Virus record (IMG/VR): IMGVR_UViG_3300044730_001220
Location: 1-37,784 of that record
DNA length: 37,784 bases
DNA from: a virus
Strand: one strand, 5' to 3'
In this document: one piece after another, positions 16,672 through 24,048 of the stretch
Layout: every line of letters starts with the position of its first letter
How positions within the stretch are numbered: the stretch's first letter is position 1
Translations under genes and position numbers: made by a program
The notes under the pieces: model-generated
Told to the model about the DNA's origin: nothing
What the model saw: the letters and a program-made list of their open reading frames with translations, nothing else
Databases searched by the model: none

Positions 16672-17451
16672 ATGGCGACACGCTATCTGACCGGGGTGGT
16701 GCAGGACGGCGGCAGGACGGCCCCAGGCGTGCCCTACGACCCGCGCACGACGCTGACACTGGTGCAGGGTGCCTCCTACACGCTGCGCGTGCGCGTGGTG
16801 CGCTCTGGGGGCGCTCCCGTGCCCCTCGCGGGCAGCACGGTCACGCTGACGGCGCGACGCAGCCCCCGCGACACGTTCCCGGTGTTCGCGGTGGACGCAG
16901 ACCTGTCGCCGGAGCTGGGCGCGGAGTGGGCGACCGTCGAGTTGACCCCCGAGGACACGGCAGGGGTACGCGCGGGGACGTATTGCTGGGACGTGTGGGT
17001 GCAGGACGCCCTCGGTGGGCGCGAGCCTGTGATTCCGATTTCGCCGCTGGTAGTGCAGGCGGCAGTCGGTACAGGGACGGGGGCGGTGGTGGCGGAACCA
17101 ACGGCAGCGGCAAACGTGCAGAAATCTATCCCGGGCGTGTACGCAATCGGCACGCTGATTGCCTACTCGGGCGGGGCCTACGTGACCGCCGACAAAGGCT
17201 CGGCGGGGCGCGCACGGGCAATCGGTGTGGTGGTCGCGTTCGGGTCCACCACCTCGGTGATTCAGGAAACGGGATACGTGTCGGCGTTCTCGGGGCTGAC
17301 CCCGGGCCTGCCCATTTACGTCGGCTCGTTTGGCAGCTATACGCAGACCCGCACGACAACCCCCGGCACGTTCATGTCGATTTTCGGGGTGGCGACGGGA
17401 GCCGGGACCGCGCGTATCGACCCCTCCGACCTCATCGTGGAGATTGCCTAA
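16672..17451 (+). CDS. Structural protein, fibre region, unknown family
   Basis: This 259-residue protein has an N-terminal beta domain (residues 25-130; strands around SYTLRVRVVRSGGAPVPL and GTYCWDVWVQDALGG) resembling small Ig-like baseplate-upper modules. After a Gly/Ala/Val linker, the C-terminal 100 residues contain GLTPGLPIYVGSFGSYTQ, MSIFGVATGAGTARI and the end DLIVEIA. The same arrangement ends the product at 17826-19073, so the two may share a domain. The gene starts one base after the previous stop, and its stop overlaps the next ATG. Confidence 0.5.
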   Translation: MATRYLTGVVQDGGRTAPGVPYDPRTTLTLVQGASYTLRVRVVRSGGAPVPLAGSTVTLTARRSPRDTFPVFAVDADLSPELGAEWATVELTPEDTAGVRAGTYCWDVWVQDALGGREPVIPISPLVVQAAVGTGTGAVVAEPTAAANVQKSIPGVYAIGTLIAYSGGAYVTADKGSAGRARAIGVVVAFGSTTSVIQETGYVSAFSGLTPGLPIYVGSFGSYTQTRTTTPGTFMSIFGVATGAGTARIDPSDLIVEIA

Positions 17452-17822
17452 TGGCCCGCAAACCCAAGTCCGTGGAAACCGCTCCCGCTGTCCCCCCTGC
17501 CGAGGGCCTGTGGGTGACGGAAGGCGAGATGCTGCGCCTCCAGAACGCGATGCTGCGCGGGGAGGCCGCACGGCTGCGCGCCGATAGCCTGCGTGTGGCT
17601 CGGGCTGCGCTGCTGGCGCGGATTGACCCGGAGGGTCATCTGGTGCGGCTGGACACGCAAATCTCGGTGCTCGTCGCTGCGGACGCGCAGGCCAAGGTCG
17701 ATTTCGACGCGGTGCGTAGTGCCATCGGGGAACGCCTCGGAATCAATATAGAGGCGGCAGCGATTGACCCCGCATCGGGGGCGGTCGTTCTACCCGAGGC
17801 TCCGACGCCTCCCGGAGAATAG
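17451..17822 (+). CDS. Small helical protein in the fibre region
   Basis: The product is 123 residues. The real start is the ATG overlapping the preceding TAA; a much longer open frame extends upstream only because G+C-rich DNA lacks stops. The protein begins ARKPKSVETAPAVPP (disordered, basic), then is strongly helical with Arg/Leu/Ala heptads (residues 25-95). It could be a fibre assembly chaperone or a small structural linker. No recognised domain. The next gene follows after three bases. Confidence 0.5.
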   Translation: MARKPKSVETAPAVPPAEGLWVTEGEMLRLQNAMLRGEAARLRADSLRVARAALLARIDPEGHLVRLDTQISVLVAADAQAKVDFDAVRSAIGERLGINIEAAAIDPASGAVVLPEAPTPPGE

Positions 17823-17825
17823 CCT

Positions 17826-19073
17826 ATGGCGATTCGCAATCTTCTTTTCCTGTCCTCGCAGGGTTTCGTTGCCGAGCAGACAAACGTCCAGGTCGATACC
17901 GACAACGCGCTGGTGCGCGTTGGCAACGGGACGACGAACTACAAGTTGACGGGAGTCGCTGACGGTACTGCGTCCACCGACGCGGCCACCTACGGGCAGC
18001 TGCTCGCGGTCGAGCGCGGCCTCGATTACAAACAGGAGGTCAAGGCCATCGTCTCCGCGATCACCACCCCTGGTGGCGCGTCGGCTGGCGACCGCTACCT
18101 CGTGCTGGTGAGCGGCACGGGCAGCGCGAACGTCACAAACGGCATCTACTACCTCGCCAACGGTGGTGACGCCAACCTCACCCGCGCGACCGACATGGCC
18201 GCTGGGTCGGACGCCGCTGGTGCGTTCGTGTACGACGCGGGAACTGGCCTCCAGTACGTCTGCAACAACGCCAAGGGGTCGGCTATCGTCGGCACCAGCG
18301 CGCTGACTTTCGTCTCCTACGGCGCGGGCAGCAGCTACACGTTCTCGGCCCCTCTCGCGGAGGCTGGCGGCACCGTCTCGCTGAACTACGGCAACGGTTT
18401 GGAGGTCGTGTCGAGCGCCCTCGTCGCCAAGGCTTACGCCGCTGGCGCGATCACGGTGGACGGGAACGGCATCGGCGTGAATATCACGGCGAACCGCCCC
18501 ATCTACGTGAACAGCAACGCGCTCGACCTGCGCTACGGCAGCACGCTGGGAATCGACGGCAGCTACCAGCTCAAGGTCGTCGGTGTCCCCTCGCAGTTTG
18601 AGATTGGCGGCTCGGCCACCTCGGCCAACGTCACCGCCGCCAACCTCGGCACGCTGACCGCGGGCTCGGCCTCCGACGCCGGTTCGCTGCACAGCCACAA
18701 GATCGTCAAGGAAACGATCACCAGCATCCCCAGCACCGCGGGCTTCGCCGCTGGTCTGGCCGTGCGTTTCGATTCGGCCAACAAGATCGCCCTCGCCACC
18801 AACGCCACGGATGCCGGATCGCACGTCATCGGCATCATCGAGTCGTTCGTGACCGACACCAGCGCCGTTATTGTCAAGGCCGGACAGGCCAACCTCGGCA
18901 CCCTCGCCGGGACGCTGGCTGTGAACGACCCCGTGTACCTCGGGACCAGCGGCACGAACGTGGCATACAGCTCCGTCGGGTCGGGCGCGTTCGCGGTGCT
19001 CCTGGGCTACGTGCAGGACGCCACCAACCACCTGATCGACCTGAACCCGCGCGTGGTCGGGCAGAAGGCTTAG
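17826..19073 (+). CDS. Probable tail fibre / receptor-region protein
   Basis: This 415-residue, Gly/Ala/Ser/Thr/Asn-rich protein starts with AIRNLLFLSSQGFVAEQTN and continues into short-strand repeats. The sections NGIYYLANGGDANLTRATDM (about residues 105-124) and a segment with YGNGLEVVSSAL (about 194-205) are typical of trimeric fibre shafts. The C-terminal 80 residues hold GTLAVNDPVYLGTSGTNV and a closing VLLGYVQDATNHLIDLNP, the module also seen at the end of the 16672-17451 product. The function (adsorption fibre) is inferred from composition and position. Confidence 0.55.
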   Translation: MAIRNLLFLSSQGFVAEQTNVQVDTDNALVRVGNGTTNYKLTGVADGTASTDAATYGQLLAVERGLDYKQEVKAIVSAITTPGGASAGDRYLVLVSGTGSANVTNGIYYLANGGDANLTRATDMAAGSDAAGAFVYDAGTGLQYVCNNAKGSAIVGTSALTFVSYGAGSSYTFSAPLAEAGGTVSLNYGNGLEVVSSALVAKAYAAGAITVDGNGIGVNITANRPIYVNSNALDLRYGSTLGIDGSYQLKVVGVPSQFEIGGSATSANVTAANLGTLTAGSASDAGSLHSHKIVKETITSIPSTAGFAAGLAVRFDSANKIALATNATDAGSHVIGIIESFVTDTSAVIVKAGQANLGTLAGTLAVNDPVYLGTSGTNVAYSSVGSGAFAVLLGYVQDATNHLIDLNPRVVGQKA

Positions 19074-19306
19074 ACGGGCGACTCGCCGCAATACCGCTTC
19101 GGATTCGCGTCCTCCCTCGGGGGCACGAGCGGCACGTAGCGGGAGAGGCGCAGCGGGATTGAGCACGCGGCGCAGCGCGGCGTGGCACGCGAGGCATACT
19201 GCCGGGACGGGCGCGGGGTATAGACCCTGCGCCCGTTCGTGCGCCCCGAGCAGGGGAATCGCGTGTAGATACGAGGGCACCCCCGGAGGGATTCTATGCT
19301 GATCAC
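19070..19306 (-). CDS. Possible small antisense gene with Cys pair (low confidence)
   Basis: A leftward frame is open through a 222-base gap that has no good rightward gene. Its codons there have strongly G/C third positions. The C-terminal part shows RCAACSIPLRLSRYVPL followed by KRYC, reminiscent of a small zinc-binding protein with CxxC and a third Cys. The stop (TAA on the minus strand, 19070-19072) interlocks with the stop of the fibre gene. The start is unclear: GTG 19306 lies inside the next gene, and no ribosome site is convincing. It may be spurious. Confidence 0.3.
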   Translation of the reverse strand: MISIESLRGCPRIYTRFPCSGRTNGRRVYTPRPSRQYASRATPRCAACSIPLRLSRYVPLVPPREDANPKRYCGESPV

Positions 19307-19577
19307 CTTGCAAGCAAACGAAACCGCAGAACTTGTGCAATCCGTGGCCCCCGGCAAATCGCTGGGGATTCGTGCGTGTGGTTACCCGGACGGCACGGTC
19401 GCCGTGGTCGTGCGGCGGCTCGACGGCACCGAGGTCGCGCGGCAGGATTTCCACCTGTCCCCGATGGACGGCGCGTATTGGACCCCTGCGGCTGACGGCG
19501 CGTGGATTGTGGCGGTTGCCTACACGCCTGCGGTGGACACGTCCTCCTACGGACTCTGTGAAATCGTGGAGGCGTAA
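19296..19577 (+). CDS. Small beta-rich structural protein, unknown
   Basis: This 93-residue protein has an ATG preceded by GGAGGG at a good distance. It alternates short beta segments (AETAELVQSVAPGKSLGI-like opening, VAVVVRRLDGTEVARQDF in the middle) and ends with SYGLCEIVEA. The pattern suggests one compact beta-sandwich, possibly a fibre accessory or small baseplate module. The TAA stop overlaps the next ATG (TAATG), so the two are probably translated together. Confidence 0.55.
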   Translation: MLITLQANETAELVQSVAPGKSLGIRACGYPDGTVAVVVRRLDGTEVARQDFHLSPMDGAYWTPAADGAWIVAVAYTPAVDTSSYGLCEIVEA

Positions 19578-20821
19578 TGCTGATTCGCAACTGGCAGACG
19601 TTCCCGAACAGCTCCTACGCAATCACCGCGCAGAAAGACCCGCTGTACTGGATCAAATCGGTGCTGACGAACACGAACAGCGCGGGCAACACGCTCCCCT
19701 CGGCCCGCGTTTGGACCGTGGTGTCGAGCAGCAACGCGACGACGACGAGCAACAGCGACCTGTGGACCTCCCCTGCCGCACTCACCCGAGCGGCAGCGGG
19801 TGTGGCGCACTCGTGGATTGTGCTGCAAAACACGACGCTCGGCGTGTATATGATTTTGGATTACGTGCATTCCACCGTAAACTACGTGTGCGATGTCATT
19901 GTTTCAACGGACGCGCCGACAGGTGGCACGACAACGGCGAGGCCCACCGCGTCCAACACGTTCTCGTTCGTGGCGTGGGCGTTCGACCGTCCGACGCTTA
20001 CAGCGGAGACGCGCTATTTCTCGATGACATCCGACGAATACGGTGGGTTCTGGCTGCACCACCACCGAGCAAACGGCGAGCAGGTGATGGTCGCAACATT
20101 GGCCGTTGGTAAGGGGGCACAGCCCAGAACGGTCACGTCGCTTGCTATACCGCCGATGCTGAATGGCGCGCAGACAGCGGAGCTGACGGGCAGCCTGATT
20201 TACGCTTTCCAGCACGGGGGCAACCAAACGTCGAACGCCCACCTCATGACGCCCACCGGAACGAACACCCCGGCTAATATTTTTGCGGGTAATGGCGGAA
20301 AAGTCCGGGCGCTCAGTTTTTCTGGGGGGGCCCTTACTGGGTCCGTGCAGTGCGTGATGCCGCCTAGAGCAACATCCGGTGCTGCGACAGAAAGCGTGTA
20401 TTTTGGAACCGTTGGGGGCGGTGCGCTCGGCCAAGGACTTGTGGCTTGGCCCTTGATTATCTTCAGGAATGACACGGGTGGTGGGTATATTAGCACATTC
20501 GTGGTTCCAGATGCTTTCGTGTCTCCAGACGCGATGTACTATACGGTGACGACAGCTGGGACCAATGGACCGTACATGCACCTCAGAAAGCCGAGTGGTG
20601 CAATCGCGTATAACGCAACATCGAACCCATACGAGGGTGTGTACTGTAATGGAATCATCGCCCCTTGGGGCACCCAGACTGTCATACAGGGCTCGACGAA
20701 CACCGACTCGGGCTTGTCTGGTTATCGCCAGTTCCCTCTCCCCGACCCGGGGCAGCAAACTGGGAACCTCGGGAAAAATATCACGGCAGCGCGGGGTACC
20801 CGCGGCGTCGGGGGGTGGTAA
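19577..20821 (+). CDS. Large fibre-region structural protein
   Basis: This 414-residue protein has no recognised family. It is rich in Thr, Ser, Asn, Gly and aromatic residues (MLIRNWQTFPNSSYAIT at the start; NPYEGVYCNGIIAPWG near 350), as expected for a receptor-binding or fibre-tip protein. From about base 20270 to 20660 the DNA is visibly richer in A/T and codon third positions are more mixed than in neighbours, suggesting that the C-terminal half was exchanged by recombination. That is common at host-range determinants. A glycine/arginine-rich end (RGTRGVGGW) closes it. Confidence 0.5.
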   Translation: MLIRNWQTFPNSSYAITAQKDPLYWIKSVLTNTNSAGNTLPSARVWTVVSSSNATTTSNSDLWTSPAALTRAAAGVAHSWIVLQNTTLGVYMILDYVHSTVNYVCDVIVSTDAPTGGTTTARPTASNTFSFVAWAFDRPTLTAETRYFSMTSDEYGGFWLHHHRANGEQVMVATLAVGKGAQPRTVTSLAIPPMLNGAQTAELTGSLIYAFQHGGNQTSNAHLMTPTGTNTPANIFAGNGGKVRALSFSGGALTGSVQCVMPPRATSGAATESVYFGTVGGGALGQGLVAWPLIIFRNDTGGGYISTFVVPDAFVSPDAMYYTVTTAGTNGPYMHLRKPSGAIAYNATSNPYEGVYCNGIIAPWGTQTVIQGSTNTDSGLSGYRQFPLPDPGQQTGNLGKNITAARGTRGVGGW

Positions 20822-20824
20822 ATC

Positions 20825-21586
20825 ATGGCTTCATTCGGTCGAGAGATATTCCCCGTGTTGGACGCGGAGGGTGCGCCGCGCACCGGGCTCGCTGCGTCGA
20901 TTACCTGGAACACCTGCCAATCAATCAACAGCAGCGGGACAGCCACAGCTGTCACTGGTGGCGACCGTCCGACGTTCACCGAGATTGGCACGACCGGCAT
21001 CTATATCGTCGGTGCGGGGGCGAACAACGGCGCAATCCCTGCGGACACCCGTCTCGTCGGGTATATCGACTGCGGGACAGGCTCGGTGCCGCGCTACCGA
21101 TATTTCGACAGCAAATACTCTGACCGGCAAGAGCCCGCGTTGCAGTCCGACGTGTCGATCCTCACAGACGGCACCAACGGCCTTGCGGCAATCAAGTCGC
21201 AGACCGTGACGAACGGTACAACCGCGACGAACACCTACAATATCGTGAACAACGGCACCTACGGGAACAGCGCACTGAACTCGACGCTGACCACAATCTC
21301 GGGCTACGTCAACGGCGGCAGCGGCTCGGCGTACTCGCTGCTGACGGACGGCACGTTCGGCCTGTCGGCAATCCGCACGCAGGCTGCGAACGCTGCGGCC
21401 CACGCCCTGTTCGTGAAGAAATGCAACGTCAATAAGAAGGCGATGGATACGACGGCGGCGGGTGGTCCTGAATACGTGGTGTTTGACGACGACGGCACCA
21501 CGAAGATTGCGCGAAACAAGACGTTCGACCAGAACGGGCTGGCCTCCGCGACCAATATCTTCAGCCAGAACGGGAATATCGCCTAA
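20825..21586 (+). CDS. Fibre-like protein with internal repeats
   Basis: The product is 253 residues. After an N-terminal beta domain (residues 1-95), two related blocks appear: LTDGTNGLAAIKSQ (about 114-127) and LTDGTFGLSAIRTQ (about 178-191), with a diverged NNGTYGNSALNSTL between them. Repeats of the LTxGTYGLSAL type are common in trimeric phage tail-associated shafts. The last 50 residues (YVVFDDDGTTKIARNKTFD) form a short beta hairpin domain. The TAA stop overlaps the next ATG. Confidence 0.55.
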   Translation: MASFGREIFPVLDAEGAPRTGLAASITWNTCQSINSSGTATAVTGGDRPTFTEIGTTGIYIVGAGANNGAIPADTRLVGYIDCGTGSVPRYRYFDSKYSDRQEPALQSDVSILTDGTNGLAAIKSQTVTNGTTATNTYNIVNNGTYGNSALNSTLTTISGYVNGGSGSAYSLLTDGTFGLSAIRTQAANAAAHALFVKKCNVNKKAMDTTAAGGPEYVVFDDDGTTKIARNKTFDQNGLASATNIFSQNGNIA

Positions 21587-21966
21587 TGCCGACGCCGATT
21601 CCCCCTATCAAGGCCGTTGTCGCGGTCGGATATGTAGCCCCCCGCGTGGCACTCAAGCGGGGCGACCTGCGGCCTATCCTCTCGGCGTCGATTGTCTCGG
21701 CGGCGGGGGCGGTGGACCTGTACGGGACCGTCGTGCTGCTGCGCTGGTGGCCGACGTGCTGCGGGTGCTCGGAGCCTACAGCGGCGTCGATTCAGGAGCG
21801 CACCGCTACGATTTACGACTCCGCGCGCGGGGTGGTCACCTACGCCTGGCAGGCAGGGGACACCGACACCCCGGGTGTCTACTCGCTGGAGTGGCGCGTG
21901 ATTTACCCGGGGCAGGTGCAGCTGACCGCGCCCGCCGACAACAACGTCGAGCTGGTGATTTACTAG
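21586..21966 (+). CDS. BppU N-terminal-like (Ig-like) tail protein
   Basis: This 126-residue protein fits the baseplate-upper/receptor-binding N-terminal domain pattern: an opening KRGDLRPIL, then AVDLYGTVVLLRWW, a helix-free linker, the central VVTYAWQAGDTDTPGVYSLEW and a last strand before VELVIY. In lactococcal and other phages this domain anchors receptor-binding proteins to the baseplate. Here it stands alone with almost no extension, so it may be an adaptor. An unusual WWPTCCGCSEP loop carries three Cys. It lies last in the fibre run, just before lysis genes. Confidence 0.6.
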   Translation: MPTPIPPIKAVVAVGYVAPRVALKRGDLRPILSASIVSAAGAVDLYGTVVLLRWWPTCCGCSEPTAASIQERTATIYDSARGVVTYAWQAGDTDTPGVYSLEWRVIYPGQVQLTAPADNNVELVIY

Positions 21967-21976
21967 GGGGGCTGCG

Positions 21977-22210
21977 GTGAACTCGACGGCGATTCTGGGT
22001 GCGTCTGTCACGATTGCGCTGGCGATTCTGGGCAGCGCGTGGCGTATCGGACAGGAGACAGGTCGCCTCGGGCACGTCGTAGACGAGCTGGTCAAAGGCA
22101 CGGACCAACTGCGGCAGCAGCACGAACGCCTCGCCGCACAGCTGTCGGACCTGCGGACCCAGATCGCGCTCTTGGAGCAGCGGGTCAGCGCCCGACACCA
22201 CGAGGGCTAG
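21977..22210 (+). CDS. Small membrane protein with coiled coil (lysis region)
   Basis: The product is 77 residues. GTG 21977 follows a G-rich ribosome site. Residues about 4-22 (AILGASVTIALAILGSAW) form one membrane helix, followed by a charged coiled coil rich in Leu, Gln and Glu to residue 70. The plan is like phage holin-associated or XhlA-type proteins, with a reversed topology possible. It begins the lysis cassette and ends one base before the next ATG. Whether it is a holin, an antiholin or a spanin partner cannot be decided. Confidence 0.55.
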   Translation: MNSTAILGASVTIALAILGSAWRIGQETGRLGHVVDELVKGTDQLRQQHERLAAQLSDLRTQIALLEQRVSARHHEG

Positions 22211-22211
22211 G

Positions 22212-22649
22212 ATGGACCCGACACCGCACTCGCTCGCCTGGGGGGCAACGGTTGTCGCCCCGGTGTTCCTCGTGACCGCAGCTGCAACGGAGGCGCAAAT
22301 GGACGGATTGGACAGCCCGGAATCAGCACAGACCATCATCCAGCTGGCGTTCGACGCCGTGGCCCGAGGAGACGCGCGCGTGGTCGCTGCGCTCGCGGCA
22401 GTCGGGTCGGTGTGGGCACTGCGCCGCTGGGGCGCGCAGCACCTCCCGTGGTTAGCGACTGACCGAGGTGGCGCGGTGCTGTCCCTCGCGGTGGGTATCG
22501 CCGGGTCGGTGCTGCACGGCCTTGCTGCGGGGCAGGGTGTGTCTGCGGACCTGCTGTGGCAGGGCGTGCAGACCGCGCTCGCCGCCTCGGGTCTGTGGAC
22601 GGTGGGACGCAAACTGACGAAGCCCGCGCAGGGCGAGGTGAAGCCGTGA
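22212..22649 (+). CDS. Putative holin (multi-span membrane protein)
   Basis: This 145-residue protein has hydrophobic segments near residues 9-26, 57-70, 86-105 and 114-131, separated by short charged loops (RRWGAQ, TDRGG). It ends with a basic/acidic tail (KLTKPAQGEVKP). Small multi-span proteins between a coiled-coil membrane protein and a spanin pair are usually holins. No recognisable endolysin gene lies beside it, which is unusual. The TGA stop overlaps the GTG of the inner spanin (GTGA). Confidence 0.55.
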   Translation: MDPTPHSLAWGATVVAPVFLVTAAATEAQMDGLDSPESAQTIIQLAFDAVARGDARVVAALAAVGSVWALRRWGAQHLPWLATDRGGAVLSLAVGIAGSVLHGLAAGQGVSADLLWQGVQTALAASGLWTVGRKLTKPAQGEVKP

Positions 22650-22954
22650 GAATCGTGCTGGCAGCGGTGGGTGCGGCGTTCGCCGCAGCGTGGGCGTTCG
22701 TGACACAGGGCAAGGCCAAGGACGCCGAGATTGCCTCGGTGCGGTCTGCCCTGGCGGCTGCGCTCGCGGAGCGGGACGCCGTGGTGCGGCAGCTCGCGGA
22801 GACGCAGGCCGCGCTCGACGAGGCCAAGGCGCAGATCACCCGGCTGGAGGAGGCCCACCGTGTTCAGATTCAAGGCTATGTGCAAGCGATTGCCAGCAAA
22901 ACCGACCCTGCTGCTGTTCGCTCTGACCTCGACCGCCTGCTGGCGGGCGGCTAG
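22646..22954 (+). CDS. Inner-membrane spanin (Rz-like)
   Basis: The product is 102 residues. GTG 22646 overlaps the previous stop and gives an N-terminal membrane helix (IVLAAVGAAFAAAWAFV, residues 3-19). A long periplasmic coiled coil (residues 24-85) with regular Leu/Ala/Glu heptads follows. This is the Rz-type plan: it spans the periplasm and fuses inner and outer membranes with its lipoprotein partner after cell-wall degradation. The outer-spanin frame begins inside its last quarter at 22878, a normal overlapping Rz/Rz1 layout. Its TAG at 22952-22954 forms a palindromic CTAG shared with the stop of the antisense nuclease gene. Confidence 0.75.
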   Translation: MRIVLAAVGAAFAAAWAFVTQGKAKDAEIASVRSALAAALAERDAVVRQLAETQAALDEAKAQITRLEEAHRVQIQGYVQAIASKTDPAAVRSDLDRLLAGG

Positions 22955-23237
22955 GCCCGACGACGGCTACCGCCCCGCCCCGCAGGTCGTGGTGCGGACG
23001 GAGCGGTGCAAACTGCCTCTGCCGCTGGAGCAGCAGGGGTGGCGCGTGGTGCCGACACGAGACGGGTGCCCGCCACAGTTCGCGCTTTGCCTCGACGCTC
23101 CTGCGGGGGCGCGGCTGGCGGCGCGGCTGGAGGCGTCTGTGTGGTGGTCACGCGAGGTGTGGGCAGCTTGCGGTGAGGGGACTTGGCCGCTGGACGCGCC
23201 TGCGGTGCATCTGGAGCCGTCGCCACCCAAGCCGTGA
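22878..23237 (+). CDS. Outer-membrane lipoprotein spanin (Rz1-like)
   Basis: The product is 119 residues in a different frame from the inner spanin, starting at ATG 22878 within it. It opens with a basic N-region (MCKRLPAKP), a hydrophobic segment (TLLLFALTSTA) and Cys21, a slightly degenerate lipobox. The mature part has four further Cys and Pro-rich stretches, for example CPPQFALCLDAPAGARLAA. That is consistent with an outer-membrane lipoprotein that touches the inner spanin, and with a Gram-negative host. From 22951 to 23237 it overlaps the antisense nuclease gene by 287 bases. Confidence 0.72.
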   Translation: MCKRLPAKPTLLLFALTSTACWRAARPDDGYRPAPQVVVRTERCKLPLPLEQQGWRVVPTRDGCPPQFALCLDAPAGARLAARLEASVWWSREVWAACGEGTWPLDAPAVHLEPSPPKP

Positions 23238-23562
23238 GCATCTCCAGCCACACGTCGAGGTGGAGCATCACCACAGGCTCGGCGTGATCGTCGCGGCACA
23301 CCGCGACCGGATGCGCCCGCGCACCAGACCGACCGATTGCAGCGACCGCCTGCGCGAGAGCCGCGCGGGCGTTCGTTTTTTTGCCCCGCTTGCACTCCAG
23401 CCAGATCGGCACCCCGGGCGACAGCACATCGGGTTCCTCTGCGCTGCCCCCACGCGGCTGCGCGAGGCCCCGCTTGGCGTCGATCCCCAGACGCGCGCGC
23501 AGCAGGCTGGCGACCTCCCGTTCCCATCCGTGCCCCTTGACCCTGCTCGCTCTACCGCCCAC
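22951..23562 (-). CDS. PD-(D/E)XK nuclease, Holliday-junction-resolvase-like
   Basis: The product is 203 residues, starting at GTG 23562 behind AGGGGAGG. Residues 1-110 show the nuclease core: GHGWEREVASLLRARLGIDA, with Glu16 (or Glu14), then EEPDVLSPGVPIWLECKRG giving Asp45, Glu56 and Lys58, the PD-x(n)-ExK metal site. Arrangement and size are close to Hjc-like or VRR-type phage nucleases, so it may resolve recombination or packaging junctions. Residues after about 115 are Pro/Ala/Arg-rich, probably disordered, and are encoded opposite the outer spanin. It is the last gene of a leftward operon. Confidence 0.7.
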   Translation of the reverse strand: MGGRASRVKGHGWEREVASLLRARLGIDAKRGLAQPRGGSAEEPDVLSPGVPIWLECKRGKKTNARAALAQAVAAIGRSGARAHPVAVCRDDHAEPVVMLHLDVWLEMLTAWVATAPDAPQARPAAKSPHRKLPTPRVTTTQTPPAAPPAAPPQERRGKARTVAGTRLVSAPRATPAAPAAEAVCTAPSAPRPAGRGGSRRRA

Positions 23563-23671
23563 GGTCGATCCTCCCCTCGCGGCGCACGCGCCACCACAGA
23601 CGCGCGCGAAACACCGCGAGCGTGACCTCCCACCGCGCGCAGCTCCAGGCGTACCGCAGCCGGGTCAACAC
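23552..23671 (-). CDS. Very small basic/aromatic protein
   Basis: A 39-residue frame starts at GTG 23671, overlapping the stop of the upstream leftward gene, and ends inside the start of the nuclease gene. Its sequence is Trp/Arg-rich with a probable amphipathic helix (WEVTLAVFRARLWWRVRREG, residues 14-33). Overlaps at both ends are what real coupled genes look like in this phage, and the codon third positions are G/C-rich. No function can be assigned. It could be a leader whose translation couples the nuclease. Confidence 0.5.
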   Translation of the reverse strand: MLTRLRYAWSCARWEVTLAVFRARLWWRVRREGRIDRGR

Positions 23672-23925
23672 AACGCAGCCCCGGGCACCGGGATCGGGGC
23701 CGCAGGCGTGATCGGCGGTGAGAACTCCAACCGCAGCTCAGGGCACCCAGGCACCCGCGGCAGGGCGTACCCAGACGACGCTGCCCGGTACAGCGCCCCC
23801 GCGAGTGTGTCCTCCCGATACGTCCCCTCGGCCCACGTCGGGCGCAGTCGCCGCACCTGCTCGACCGTCCCTGCGTACCACCAGCCGTTCGTCAGCTGCA
23901 CACTCGCTCCGCGTTCCGCCAGCAT
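23665..23925 (-). CDS. Unknown small protein, first gene of leftward cassette
   Basis: This 86-residue protein starts at ATG 23925 with AGGAGG eight to nine bases upstream on the minus strand. It opens MLAERGASVQLTNGWWYAGTV, has a compact central part rich in Arg, Trp and Tyr, and ends in a Pro/Ala run. It is not recognised. A copy of the conserved bipartite motif lies just upstream in the correct orientation. The gene therefore probably heads an operon with the 39-residue protein and the nuclease. Confidence 0.6.
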   Translation of the reverse strand: MLAERGASVQLTNGWWYAGTVEQVRRLRPTWAEGTYREDTLAGALYRAASSGYALPRVPGCPELRLEFSPPITPAAPIPVPGAALC

Positions 23926-23946
23926 TTCGCACCTCCTGTGCGGGGT

Positions 23947-23972
23947 GTATTGCCCCCGTGCGCTGTAGGTTT
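23947..23972 (-). promoter_or_regulatory. Bipartite phage promoter-like motif, site A
   Basis: On the minus strand AAACC (23972-23968) is followed after 10 bases by GGGGGCAATAC (23957-23947). The ATG of the leftward cassette lies 21 bases further on. This is the only leftward copy, and it serves the only clear leftward operon, which argues for an orientation-specific promoter rather than a random repeat. A short stem (CGGGG/CCCCG) could form around it in RNA, but most other copies lack this. Confidence 0.62.
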
Positions 23973-24048
23973 GTCATCCCTGCCCGCTCTGGCAACCCCC
24001 CGCGAGTGCGTTTGTCGAGAGGGGTGCTGCTGTCCGTGAAGATAGTTG

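Noticed and set aside
19083-19091. CCGCAATAC near the end of a fibre gene as a motif copy
   Set aside because: The G run and the AAACC element are absent.
21977-23237. Endolysin expected in the lysis cassette
   Set aside because: None of the products shows a muramidase, amidase, transglycosylase or peptidase motif. The enzyme is probably encoded elsewhere.
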